64,000 bases of DNA, from assembly GCA_027452205.1 (NCBI GenBank), contig DAIDGV010000024.1, positions 280,750 to 344,749 on the forward strand, written 5' to 3'. The DNA comes from a candidate division FCPU426 bacterium. GTDB taxonomy: Bacteria > Oederibacteriota > Muellerivitia > Muellerivitales > Muellerivitaceae. A program made the position numbers and the translations under genes. This document shows, piece by piece, positions 48,045 to 56,545 of this stretch. Each line of letters starts with the position of its first letter. Position 1 is the stretch's first letter. A model generated the notes under the pieces. It did not search any database. It saw only the letters and a program-made list of their open reading frames with translations, and was not told the origin of the DNA.

Positions 48045-48590
48045 TTACGGCCTCGCGTGGGGGCCGTGGGTAAGCTGCACCGGACGGGGCGGGTTATAGC
48101 CCGTCACCACATCCTTGTTGTCATGGTTCATCAAGAACTCTTTGCTATAGACCAGGCTCTCGCGGGTGTAATCGGCAATGGTCACGTCAGGGATATCCAT
48201 GCGGATGGCGTCCAGGGGACAGGCTTCCACGCAGAAACCGCAGAACACGCAGCGCAGCATGTCGATGTCGAATTTTTCCGGGCGCTTTTCGATGTTGGGG
48301 TCCGGGGATTCCTCGGCTTTGATGTGGATGCACTCCGCCGGGCAAGCGGTGGCGCAAAGCATGCAGGCGGTACAGCGGGGCGTTCCGTCCTCGCGCTTCA
48401 TCAAGCGGTGGCGGCCCCGGGTGGCGGGCGGCAGGGCCTTTTTCTGTTCGGGGTAAAAGACCACCGACATACGCTTCGGGTTGAAAAGGTTCTTGATCAC
48501 ATGGCCCAAGGTCAGGAACAGGCCTTGCACCACCGCGATCAGGTAAAATTTTTCAGCGCCTTGGGCGCCAGTCCTCTCAACGACTTTCAT
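48045..48590 (-). CDS. nuoI: NADH-quinone oxidoreductase subunit I
   Basis: CTACMLCATACPAECIHI, CVFCGFCVEACPLDAIRM. Confidence 0.96.
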   Translation of the reverse strand: MKVVERTGAQGAEKFYLIAVVQGLFLTLGHVIKNLFNPKRMSVVFYPEQKKALPPATRGRHRLMKREDGTPRCTACMLCATACPAECIHIKAEESPDPNIEKRPEKFDIDMLRCVFCGFCVEACPLDAIRMDIPDVTIADYTRESLVYSKEFLMNHDNKDVVTGYNPPRPVQLTHGPHARP

Positions 48591-48606
48591 TCCACATTCC
48601 TTTTCG

Positions 48607-49908
48607 TCACTTTTGGGTCAACAACACCAGGCCGGTGACCAACAGGTTCACCAGCGCCAAAGGCAGCATCACTTTCCAGCCCAACCGCATCAATTGATCA
48701 TAACGGAACCGCGGCAGGGTCCAGCGCACCCACACGAAAAGCCAGCAGAAGAAGAAAACTTTGGCCAATAAAGCGCCCAGTTGCAGCACCGCCGCCATCA
48801 CGCCCGGGGCCCAGTCTGGCAGGGTCCAACCGAAGGAAAGGAAGAGAACGACGATTGCCGCTAAAGCCAAACCATATCCCAGGTAAGCGAAGAAGAAAGG
48901 TTCGGCCTTGCGGACACCCTTTAAACCTTCTTGGCGCTCCCCATGCACTTGAAAGATGTAACCCAGCACGCCGCCCTTGAGGGCCACTAAGACGCAGAGA
49001 GCGATCAACACCCCATGGGGATGGGCCATCAGCACTTCGGTCGGGGCGTAAGGCACTTGATAGCCGCCCAGGAACAAGGTGGAGATGACGAAAGCCGCCA
49101 CCACCATATTGGAATACTCGGCCATGAAGAAGAGAGCAAACTTCACGCTGGAATACTCGATGTGATACCCGGCGACGAGTTCCGATTCCCCCTCCGCCAG
49201 ATCGAAGGGATTGCGGTTGGTCTCGGCGAAAGACGCCACTAGAAAAAGGATGAAGCCAAAAGGTTGGAGGAAAATTCCCCAGTTCGGCAGCGGCAAGGCG
49301 TGGCCCCAGGCGGTAACAAGCGCCCCTTGGTTTTCCACGATGGCGCTGACCTGGGTGGTTTGATAGACCATCAAAAGCCCGACGATCGCCAACCCCATGG
49401 AAAGTTCGTAGGAGATCATTTGGGCCGAGGAACGCAACCCGCCCAACAGGGAAAATTTGCTGTTCGAGGCCCAACCCGCCAGGATGACCGCGAAAACGCC
49501 CATGCTGGTAATGGAAAGAACGTAAAGGATACCCACATCGAAGTTGGCCGCTTGAAAGACGATGTTATGCCCGCCCACCATGATGGGGGCGGCCAGGGGA
49601 ATGATGAGCAGGGGCAAGAGGGATACCGTCATCGACCAGAAGGGCGCCAGCCAGTAATAGAACTTGTTCGAGCCCGAGGGGGTGATGTTCTCTTTATTGA
49701 GGAGCTTCACCACGTCGGCGAAGTTATGGATCATACCGAACAAGCGCACACCCAGGATCTCCGCGCGGTTGGGGCCGATCCGGTCCTGGATGATGGCGCT
49801 TCCCTTGCGCTCGAGCCAGATCATGAAGGGCACGAACTGCAGCGGGGTGATCCACATGACCACCGTCATCACCGCGATATTGATAAGAGTGAACAACTGG
49901 TTATCCAA
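48607..49908 (-). CDS. nuoH: NADH-quinone oxidoreductase subunit H
   Basis: ERKGSAIIQDRIGPNRAEILGVRLFGMIHNFADVVKLLNKENITP, AETNRNPFDLAEGESELVAGYHIEYS. Confidence 0.96.
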   Translation of the reverse strand: MDNQLFTLINIAVMTVVMWITPLQFVPFMIWLERKGSAIIQDRIGPNRAEILGVRLFGMIHNFADVVKLLNKENITPSGSNKFYYWLAPFWSMTVSLLPLLIIPLAAPIMVGGHNIVFQAANFDVGILYVLSITSMGVFAVILAGWASNSKFSLLGGLRSSAQMISYELSMGLAIVGLLMVYQTTQVSAIVENQGALVTAWGHALPLPNWGIFLQPFGFILFLVASFAETNRNPFDLAEGESELVAGYHIEYSSVKFALFFMAEYSNMVVAAFVISTLFLGGYQVPYAPTEVLMAHPHGVLIALCVLVALKGGVLGYIFQVHGERQEGLKGVRKAEPFFFAYLGYGLALAAIVVLFLSFGWTLPDWAPGVMAAVLQLGALLAKVFFFCWLFVWVRWTLPRFRYDQLMRLGWKVMLPLALVNLLVTGLVLLTQK

Positions 49909-49940
49909 ATCAACGACTCCCGCAAAGATTCATTCCAACC

Positions 49941-51587
49941 TTAAGCTTTCGAGCATTCACCTTCGCATTTTTTACCCAACACGTTCGGCTGGGCCTTGAT
50001 GCCCTTGAAGGGCTCCTCGGCCACCGATGCCAACCCAGCCAAAACCACTCCCGTTGAGGGGATGGAATTGAAGGTAAGCCCCTTCAGCGCCTCTACTTCC
50101 TTCGCCATCGCGTTGAACACCGATGGCGTGTCCACATAGTCGAAACCTTCCACTTTCAAGGCGTTGGCCAAACAGGCCAGCCACATCGAGCTCTCGATCA
50201 CATCTGGGTTCTCCGGTTCAAAGGCCTGGCGGAAACGCTGCAGGCGGCTGGTGGCGTTCACGAAGGTGCCGTTCTTCTCGATGAAGGTGCGCACTGGGAA
50301 GACCATGGCCCCCTTCTCGACGGTCTTGGTCTGATGGACCGAAAGCACGATCAAGGCATTCACCTTGCCATAGACCTTTTGGGCCAAAGCTTCGTCATGG
50401 CCGAAAGGATTGTTGTGCATCATCAGGACGATCTTGAACTCGCCCTTTTCCATGCGGGCCAACAGGTCCTTGCCTTCGGTATCAAAACCCAAAAGCTTCA
50501 GGCCTTGACGGTTCGGGGTCTTGTCCGCCACTTTGAGCACGTTATCCGCGTCGCCCGGCTTGTCCCAGAAAGGCGCAGCCAGGTTCTTGGGGTTGAAACG
50601 CTTTTCGAAGAGTTTCTTCATCACATAAAGATCTTCCAGCGCCGCGGTGGGCGAGGCGATACCCGCCACTTGGTCCGCCGGGATGTCCTGGAGCAGTTTG
50701 GCCAATTGATCGATGCCATAAGCCAAGTTGCGGTTCTCTTTGCCCACTCGCACTTCAGCGGCGCGGTTGGTCTGATAATGGTCGAAGGAGAAGCGGCCTT
50801 CGTCGCACATCCAGGTCTTGTTCAGTTCAGGATTCTCACGGGGCATGAAGCGGTAAATGTGGCCCTTGTTCTGTTCCACCGTCATGTTGCAGCCTCGGGC
50901 GCAGCCGTGGCAGACCGATTCGGTCTTTTTGAGGAACCAGACCCGCTGTTTGAAGCGGAATTCTTTCAGGGTCAGCGCGCCCACCGGGCAAATGTCCGTC
51001 ACGTTGCCCGAATAGGCGTTGTCCAACCGCACTCCCGGGAAAATATCGATCTTGGCTTCATGGCCCCGGTTCACGATGGCCAGTTCGGAGGTTTTCGGCA
51101 CTTCATCCACGAAACGGATACAGCGGGTGCAAAGCACGCAGCGTTCTTGATCGAGCATGATGTGCTCGCCGATATCTTCCGCTTTGCCGCCCTTGAAGTA
51201 ACGGGGCACATCCCGGCGGGCGTCATAAAGGCCGTATTCCATATACTGGTTCTGCAGTTTGCATTCGCCCGCTTTGTCGCAGACCGGACAATCCAGCGGA
51301 TGGTCGAGGAGCAGCATTTCAATGGCGCTCTTTTGAGCGGCCTTGGCCTTGGGCGACAAGGTGTGAATGACCATGCCCTCCGCCACCTTGGTGTTACAGC
51401 CCACGGTCAGCATGTTGCCCTTGGGACCTTCGATCTCCACCATGCAGGTGCGGCAATTGCCCGCCACGGGCAGGTAGCGCTGGTAGCAGAAATGCTCCAG
51501 CTTCACGTCGTTCGAAAGCGCCGCCTCGAGGACGTTCGTTCCGTCCGGCACTTCCATCACTTTTCCGTCGATCGTGATCTTCGCCAT
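49941..51587 (-). CDS. nuoG: NADH-quinone oxidoreductase subunit G, compact form
   Basis: CYQRYLPVAGNCRTCMVEIEG, HPLDCPVCDKAGECKLQN, CVLCTRCIRFVDEV, SVCHGCARGCNMTV; 548 aa. Confidence 0.93.
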   Translation of the reverse strand: MAKITIDGKVMEVPDGTNVLEAALSNDVKLEHFCYQRYLPVAGNCRTCMVEIEGPKGNMLTVGCNTKVAEGMVIHTLSPKAKAAQKSAIEMLLLDHPLDCPVCDKAGECKLQNQYMEYGLYDARRDVPRYFKGGKAEDIGEHIMLDQERCVLCTRCIRFVDEVPKTSELAIVNRGHEAKIDIFPGVRLDNAYSGNVTDICPVGALTLKEFRFKQRVWFLKKTESVCHGCARGCNMTVEQNKGHIYRFMPRENPELNKTWMCDEGRFSFDHYQTNRAAEVRVGKENRNLAYGIDQLAKLLQDIPADQVAGIASPTAALEDLYVMKKLFEKRFNPKNLAAPFWDKPGDADNVLKVADKTPNRQGLKLLGFDTEGKDLLARMEKGEFKIVLMMHNNPFGHDEALAQKVYGKVNALIVLSVHQTKTVEKGAMVFPVRTFIEKNGTFVNATSRLQRFRQAFEPENPDVIESSMWLACLANALKVEGFDYVDTPSVFNAMAKEVEALKGLTFNSIPSTGVVLAGLASVAEEPFKGIKAQPNVLGKKCEGECSKA

Positions 51588-51588
51588 A

Positions 51589-52869
51589 TCATTGAACCTT
51601 TTCGGGTACGGCTACGGTATTTTTCACCAGGTACTTCTCGAAATCACCGCGGAACTTTTTCAGGAAACTGCGCACCGGCATGGCCAGCGCCGAGGACAGC
51701 ACGCAGATCGTCTTGCCTTCCATGTTGTCGGCCACTTCCAGCATCAGGTCCAGTTCCTTCGCGGTGGCCTCCCCATTGAGGATCTTCTTCAAAAGGCGGT
51801 CTTCCCAAGCCGTGCCTTCGCGGCAAGGGGTGCACTGCCCGCAGGATTCGTGCGAATAGAAATGGGTCAGGTTCTTGAGCACCTTCGCCATGTCCGTATG
51901 CTCGTTCATGATGATGCCGCAGCCCGTACCGAACATGGTGCCGTGGGCTTTCATGCTTTCGTAGGATAAGGTCAGGTCTTCGCATTCTTGGGCCGTCAGC
52001 ACCGGGCAAGAGGAACCGCCCGGAATGACCGCCTTGAGTTTGCCTCCCTTCACACCCTTGCCATAGTTGTTGAGGAAATCCATGAAGGGCATACCAAAAG
52101 GCATTTCCCAATAACCTGTCTGGTTCACATGTCCGGAAAGACCGAACACATGGGTACCTGGGGATTCTTGCGTTCCTAAAGCGGCATAAGCCTTGGCGCC
52201 GTTGGCGATGATCCAGGGAACGGAGCAGAGCGTCTTCACGTTGTTGATGATGGTCGGGCAGCCGAAGAGACCTACCACCGCCGGGAAAGGCGGTTTGATG
52301 CGGGGTTTGCCCGGTTTGCCTTCGAGGGATTCCAACAACCCGGTTTCCTCGCCGCAGATGTAAGCACCCGCGCCGCGGTGCACATAAATTTCCAGATCGA
52401 AGCCGGAGCCCTGGATGTTCTTGCCCAGGTAGTTGGCTTTCTTGGCCTCATCAATGGCGGCATTGAGCCTTTGGATCTGTTCGTAGAATTCACCACGCAC
52501 ATAGATGTAAGCGGTATGGCTATTGATGGCAAAACAAGCGCAGATAATGCCTTCTAATAAAAGGTGCGGGTCGTTAAAAAGCATGTACCGGTCGGTAAAA
52601 GTACCCGGTTCGCCTTCGTCGGCGTTGACCGCCAGGTAAATGGGTTTGCCGGTATTTTGGGGGACGAAAGACCACTTCATGCCCGTCGGGAAGCCCGCGC
52701 CGCCGCGGCCCTTGAGGTTAGAAGCCTTCACTTCCTCGATGACCTCGGTCGGTTTCATCGTGAAAAGTTTCTTCAAGGACTCATAACCGCCCGTGGCCAA
52801 ATAACCCTTCAAGGTATGGCCGTCTTTCACGTTGAAACGCTTGGTCAGTTGGGGTTCGAAGTCGGCCAT
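51589..52869 (-). CDS. nuoF: NADH-quinone oxidoreductase subunit F
   Basis: LKGRGGAGFPTGMKWSFV, NADEGEPGTFTDRYM, AGAYICGEETGLLESLEG, ESCGQCTPCREGT. Confidence 0.96.
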   Translation of the reverse strand: MADFEPQLTKRFNVKDGHTLKGYLATGGYESLKKLFTMKPTEVIEEVKASNLKGRGGAGFPTGMKWSFVPQNTGKPIYLAVNADEGEPGTFTDRYMLFNDPHLLLEGIICACFAINSHTAYIYVRGEFYEQIQRLNAAIDEAKKANYLGKNIQGSGFDLEIYVHRGAGAYICGEETGLLESLEGKPGKPRIKPPFPAVVGLFGCPTIINNVKTLCSVPWIIANGAKAYAALGTQESPGTHVFGLSGHVNQTGYWEMPFGMPFMDFLNNYGKGVKGGKLKAVIPGGSSCPVLTAQECEDLTLSYESMKAHGTMFGTGCGIIMNEHTDMAKVLKNLTHFYSHESCGQCTPCREGTAWEDRLLKKILNGEATAKELDLMLEVADNMEGKTICVLSSALAMPVRSFLKKFRGDFEKYLVKNTVAVPEKVQ

Positions 52870-53348
52870 TATTTCGCCTTCAATTCGTCGATGATCTGGT
52901 TGATCTTCTCGACCGTCAGGTTCTCGTGGTACTCGTCATTGATGCGCATGCAGGGCGCGGTGTGGCAAGAGGCCAGGCATTCCACCCCTTGCAGGCTGAA
53001 TTGCCCGTCAGCGGTGGTCTGCCCGTCCTTGAGGTTCAATTTCTTTTCGACCGCCGCGCGCACATCCTCGGCGCCGTTCAAGAGACAGGAAATGGTCTGG
53101 CAGAATTGCAGGTGATATTTGCCGGGCTTCTGCTTTTGGTACATGGTGTAGAAGCTGGCCGTTTCCATGGCTTGGGCGGGTGAGCAGCCCACCAGGTCCG
53201 CGGTGGCCTTCAGGGCCTCGGTGGAGATGAAGCCGAATTCGCGCTGGGCCAACCACAGGGCAGGCAAAAGCGCCGCGCGGCGAACGGGATAGCGTGCCGC
53301 GATGGCTTCGAATTCTTTTTTAACTTCCGGTTTAAATTCGACTTTCAT
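52869..53348 (-). CDS. nuoE: NADH-quinone oxidoreductase subunit E
   Basis: RRAALLPALWLAQREFGFIS; 2Fe-2S ligands CQTISC and CLASCHTAPC. Confidence 0.95.
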   Translation of the reverse strand: MKVEFKPEVKKEFEAIAARYPVRRAALLPALWLAQREFGFISTEALKATADLVGCSPAQAMETASFYTMYQKQKPGKYHLQFCQTISCLLNGAEDVRAAVEKKLNLKDGQTTADGQFSLQGVECLASCHTAPCMRINDEYHENLTVEKINQIIDELKAK

Positions 53349-53485
53349 TTGTTCCCCGAATTTTTAATTTTGAATTCTAAATTATGAATTCAGGAAATTT
53401 CCCTTCAAAACCCGAAGGGAAATTCTCATCAATTTAAAATTCAACATTCACAATTCAAAATTCCGATAAGCCAAAGGCTTATCGG
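53349..53485. repeat. Class II AT-rich intercistronic element in nuoD-nuoE gap with two hairpins
   Basis: Minus strand AATTTTGAATTGTGAATGTTGAATTTTAAATTGATGA; hairpins AATTTCCCTTC/GAAGGGAAATT (53396-53424) and CCGATAAGCC/GGCTTATCGG (53463-53485). Confidence 0.75.
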
Positions 53486-54720
53486 TCCAACTCCCCGGCG
53501 ATGATGTTGATCGAGCCCAGGCTCGCCACCGCGTCGGCGATCATGGAACCCTCGATCATCTCGCCGAAAGCGGCAAAGTTCATGAAGCAAGGCGGACGGC
53601 ATTTCACCCGGTAAGGGTTCTTGCTGCCATCGGCCACGATATAGAAACCCAGTTCCCCGTTGGCTGCCTCGGTGAAGTCATAGACTTCGCCGGGAGCCGG
53701 GCAGATGCCGTGCATGATGATCTTGAAATGGTTCATCAAGCCTTCGATGTTGCCGTAGGTCTGCTGTTTGGGCGGCAGGGCTACCCGCTTGTCGTCCGTC
53801 ATGATGGGACCCTTGGGCATCTTGCCCAGGGCCTGCTCGATGATATGGATGGATTCTTCGATCTCGTAAAAGCGGATGAAGATACGGTCGTAAACGTCGC
53901 CCACCGTGCCGACAGGGATATCGAATTGGAAGTCCGAGTAGTTGTAATAGGGTTCCGCTTTGCGCAGGTCATATTCCACGCCGCAAGCCCGCAGGGTCGG
54001 CCCGGTCCAGCCGTAAGAAATGGCCCGCTCTTTGGAGATGATGCAGACGCCTTTGGTGCGGTCCAGGAAGATGCGGTTCGGGGCGATCAGCTTTTGAACA
54101 TCCTTCACGCTGGCGCGGATCTCTTTAAGGACCGCCTTTACCTCGTCGCCGAACTCGGGATAGACATCCCGGGTCAGCCCGCCGATCCGGGTATAGCTGC
54201 TAGTCAAGCGCGCGCCGCAAAGCTTTTCGAGGATGTTATAGACCTTCTCGCGCACATTAAAGGTGTACCAAAAGTTCGTCAGGGCGCCGATATCCACCAG
54301 GTTCGCGCCCGCGCAAACCAAGTGGTCGATGATGCGGTTCAATTCAGCCGTGATGACACGGATATAGATGGCCCGCTCGGGCACTTGAATGGCCAGCATG
54401 CGTTCCACCGCTTTGCAGAAACCCACGTTGTTCATGATGGCGGAAACGTAATTGAGCCGGTCGGTATAAGGGATGCACTGTTGGAAGGTATGGGCTTCGC
54501 AGTCCTTCTCGAAGCCGCGGTGCAGGTAACCGATCTCGGTCACCGCCGCCACGATGGTCTCACCGTCCAGCGCGCAGAGCGCCCGCAAGGTACCGTGGGT
54601 CGCCGGATGGCTGGGGCCCAGGTTGACCATCAAAAGGTCTTTGCGTTCTTGGGGTTTCAGGGCTTCCAGGCCCTTGGAAGAGCTGACGGGTAAAAGGGTT
54701 TGGCTGTCGATCATATCCAC
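53479..54720 (-). CDS. nuoD: NADH-quinone oxidoreductase subunit D
   Basis: NLGPSHPATHGTLRALCALDGETIVAAVTEIGYLHRGFEK, YTDRLNYVS. Confidence 0.96.
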   Translation of the reverse strand: MDMIDSQTLLPVSSSKGLEALKPQERKDLLMVNLGPSHPATHGTLRALCALDGETIVAAVTEIGYLHRGFEKDCEAHTFQQCIPYTDRLNYVSAIMNNVGFCKAVERMLAIQVPERAIYIRVITAELNRIIDHLVCAGANLVDIGALTNFWYTFNVREKVYNILEKLCGARLTSSYTRIGGLTRDVYPEFGDEVKAVLKEIRASVKDVQKLIAPNRIFLDRTKGVCIISKERAISYGWTGPTLRACGVEYDLRKAEPYYNYSDFQFDIPVGTVGDVYDRIFIRFYEIEESIHIIEQALGKMPKGPIMTDDKRVALPPKQQTYGNIEGLMNHFKIIMHGICPAPGEVYDFTEAANGELGFYIVADGSKNPYRVKCRPPCFMNFAAFGEMIEGSMIADAVASLGSINIIAGELDR

Positions 54721-55253
54721 CCCTTCTCTTCAAGGCGCACATCCATCTCATCCATCAAGGACGCGTTGGCCGACAAGGCTTGGCGGCGAGTAATGGGATA
54801 GTCCTTGCGCAGTGGGTGCCCGACGAATTCGTGGTGGTTCAGGATGCGCTTCAAGTTGGGATGGCCCGAGAACTTCACGCCGACCTGATCGTAAGCTTCG
54901 CGCTCCAGCCAATTCGCGTTGGCATAAAGGTCGGAGATGGTCGGCACCGTCGGGTCGCCTTCGTCCACGAAGGTCTTCAGTTGAGCGCGGTGGCCCAGCT
55001 TGAGGGACTTGAGCAGATAGACCACGCCGAAGCGGCCTTCGCCATGGTTCGGGAAAGCGGAATAGTCGAGGGCGACCAAGTCGATGAGCATGTCAAAGGC
55101 GGTCTCGGCGTCATCGCGCAGGAACTTCACCACCGCGGGCACTTGATCGGCGTTCAGTTGGATCTCCAACTGGCCAAAGCGGTCCACCGAGCCCTTCACG
55201 GCCCCGGGGAACTTCGCGGATATCTTTTCCATCAACGTCTGTCCGTCCATCAA
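54711..55253 (-). CDS. nuoC: NADH-quinone oxidoreductase subunit C
   Basis: ANWLEREAYDQVGVKFSGHPNLKRILNHHEFVGHPLRKDYPI. Confidence 0.96.
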   Translation of the reverse strand: MMDGQTLMEKISAKFPGAVKGSVDRFGQLEIQLNADQVPAVVKFLRDDAETAFDMLIDLVALDYSAFPNHGEGRFGVVYLLKSLKLGHRAQLKTFVDEGDPTVPTISDLYANANWLEREAYDQVGVKFSGHPNLKRILNHHEFVGHPLRKDYPITRRQALSANASLMDEMDVRLEEKGWI

Positions 55254-55270
55254 TTCCTCAAATCAATTTT

Positions 55271-55342
55271 GCCGCAAATTCACGCAAATTTTCGCGGTTC
55301 AAAAAATCTTAAGATCTGCGTTCATCAGCGTAAATCTGCGGC
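55271..55342. repeat. Class I palindromic intergenic element, copy B, in nuoB-nuoC gap
   Basis: GCCGCAAATTCACGCAAATTTTCGCGG...GATCTGCGTTCATCAGCGTAAATCTGCGGC. Confidence 0.78.
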
Positions 55343-55353
55343 CATTCTTCACG

Positions 55354-55857
55354 TTAATAATTAAATTTCGGTTCCTTGACCATGTACTGCGCCGCCGGGG
55401 TCGTGCCCGGGTTCTCGATCTTATGCTGCAGCTTCAAGACCGCCTGCAAGATGGCCTCAGGTCTCGGCGGGCAACCGGAGATATAGACATCCACCGGGAT
55501 GATCTGGTCGATGCCCTGCACCACCGTGTAGTTGTTATAGAAACCGCCCGAGGAAGCGCAAACCCCCATCGAGATGACCCACTTGGGGTCGCACATTTGC
55601 TCATAAATCTGCTTCAGGATGGGCGCTTGCTTGAAGGTGACCGTGCCGGCGACCAGGAGAAGGTCCGACTGCCGGGGCGAGAAGCGCACTAGTTCCGCGC
55701 CGAAGCGGGAGATGTCGAACACCGAGGAAACCACACCCATGAACTCAATGGCGCAACAGGCCGTGCCGAAGGGCATCGGCCAGAGGGAATTCTTGCGGCC
55801 CCAGGCCAGGACTGCGTCCCGGCGGGTGGTGAGGATCGGCAGGCCTTCTACTCCCAT
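55354..55857 (-). CDS. nuoB: NADH-quinone oxidoreductase subunit B
   Basis: [60 protein letters not shown] placed at 55857. Confidence 0.96.
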   Translation of the reverse strand: MGVEGLPILTTRRDAVLAWGRKNSLWPMPFGTACCAIEFMGVVSSVFDISRFGAELVRFSPRQSDLLLVAGTVTFKQAPILKQIYEQMCDPKWVISMGVCASSGGFYNNYTVVQGIDQIIPVDVYISGCPPRPEAILQAVLKLQHKIENPGTTPAAQYMVKEPKFNY

Positions 55858-56225
55858 TCGAAGGCTCCTCTCTTGAGCAGGTAATACCAGCCAAAGGCCA
55901 GCACGCCCAGGAAGGCCACCATGGAAAAGAACCCGCCCCAGGCCATCTTTTGGAACAGCACCGCCCAGGGAAAGAGGAAGACCACTTCCACGTCGAACAC
56001 GAGGAAGCACATGGCGATCAGGTAGAACTTCACGTTGAAATGGTGGCGGGCGTCGCCCTCGATGGCCGGACCCTGGATGCCGCATTCATAAGTGGACAGT
56101 TTCGTCTGGGTATCATGCTTCGGGCCTAATAGGGCGGACAGGATCATCATGGCCGCGGGCACCGCCACGGCCAGCGTCAAAGCCAGGGCCAAAGGCAAAA
56201 GATTTTGGATGAGCTCCAAGTTCAT
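55848..56225 (-). CDS. nuoA: NADH-quinone oxidoreductase subunit A
   Basis: [44 protein letters not shown]. Confidence 0.96.
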   Translation of the reverse strand: MNLELIQNLLPLALALTLAVAVPAAMMILSALLGPKHDTQTKLSTYECGIQGPAIEGDARHHFNVKFYLIAMCFLVFDVEVVFLFPWAVLFQKMAWGGFFSMVAFLGVLAFGWYYLLKRGAFEWE

Positions 56226-56313
56226 GAAAGACCCCGAAAGGTTGGAAAATTGGGACCCCGCTCGGATGGAAAAGCCTAGCTTGAAAAGAGGCGATAGGAG
56301 CGGAATTGGGGCG

Positions 56314-56343
56314 ATTATAAGGACTTTATCGGCTAAGAATCAA
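56314..56343 (-). promoter_or_regulatory. Predicted nuo operon promoter
   Basis: Minus strand TTGATT - 18 nt - TATAAT. Confidence 0.6.
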
Positions 56344-56359
56344 TGTGAAATATTTCACA
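56344..56359. promoter_or_regulatory. CRP-consensus palindrome, site 1
   Basis: TGTGAAATATTTCACA, perfect 16-bp palindrome matching TGTGA-N6-TCACA; abuts the predicted nuo -35. Confidence 0.75.
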
Positions 56360-56426
56360 AACTATGCCTTTTTAACCCTTCGGAAACGCTTTTTTTACCT
56401 GTCGGGCGATTTGCGGGGTTTTTACC

Positions 56427-56442
56427 TGTGAAAGATTTCACA
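56427..56442. promoter_or_regulatory. CRP-consensus palindrome, site 2
   Basis: TGTGAAAGATTTCACA matches TGTGA-N6-TCACA; 83 bp from site 1 centre to centre. Confidence 0.72.
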
Positions 56443-56545
56443 AGGCTTAATCGTCGGGGCCAGGGTTGATAATCCCGGTTACCCAGGTCTACCTTGGTTC
56501 AAAGAGGTTTTTTCACCAACCCATTTCCTTTTCCAGGAGCGCCCA

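Noticed and set aside
56392-56429. Direct repeat TTTTTACCTGT (56392-56402 and 56419-56429) upstream of the GT20 gene
   Set aside because: Short, T-rich and only two copies; the second overlaps CRP-like site 2, so independent significance is unclear.
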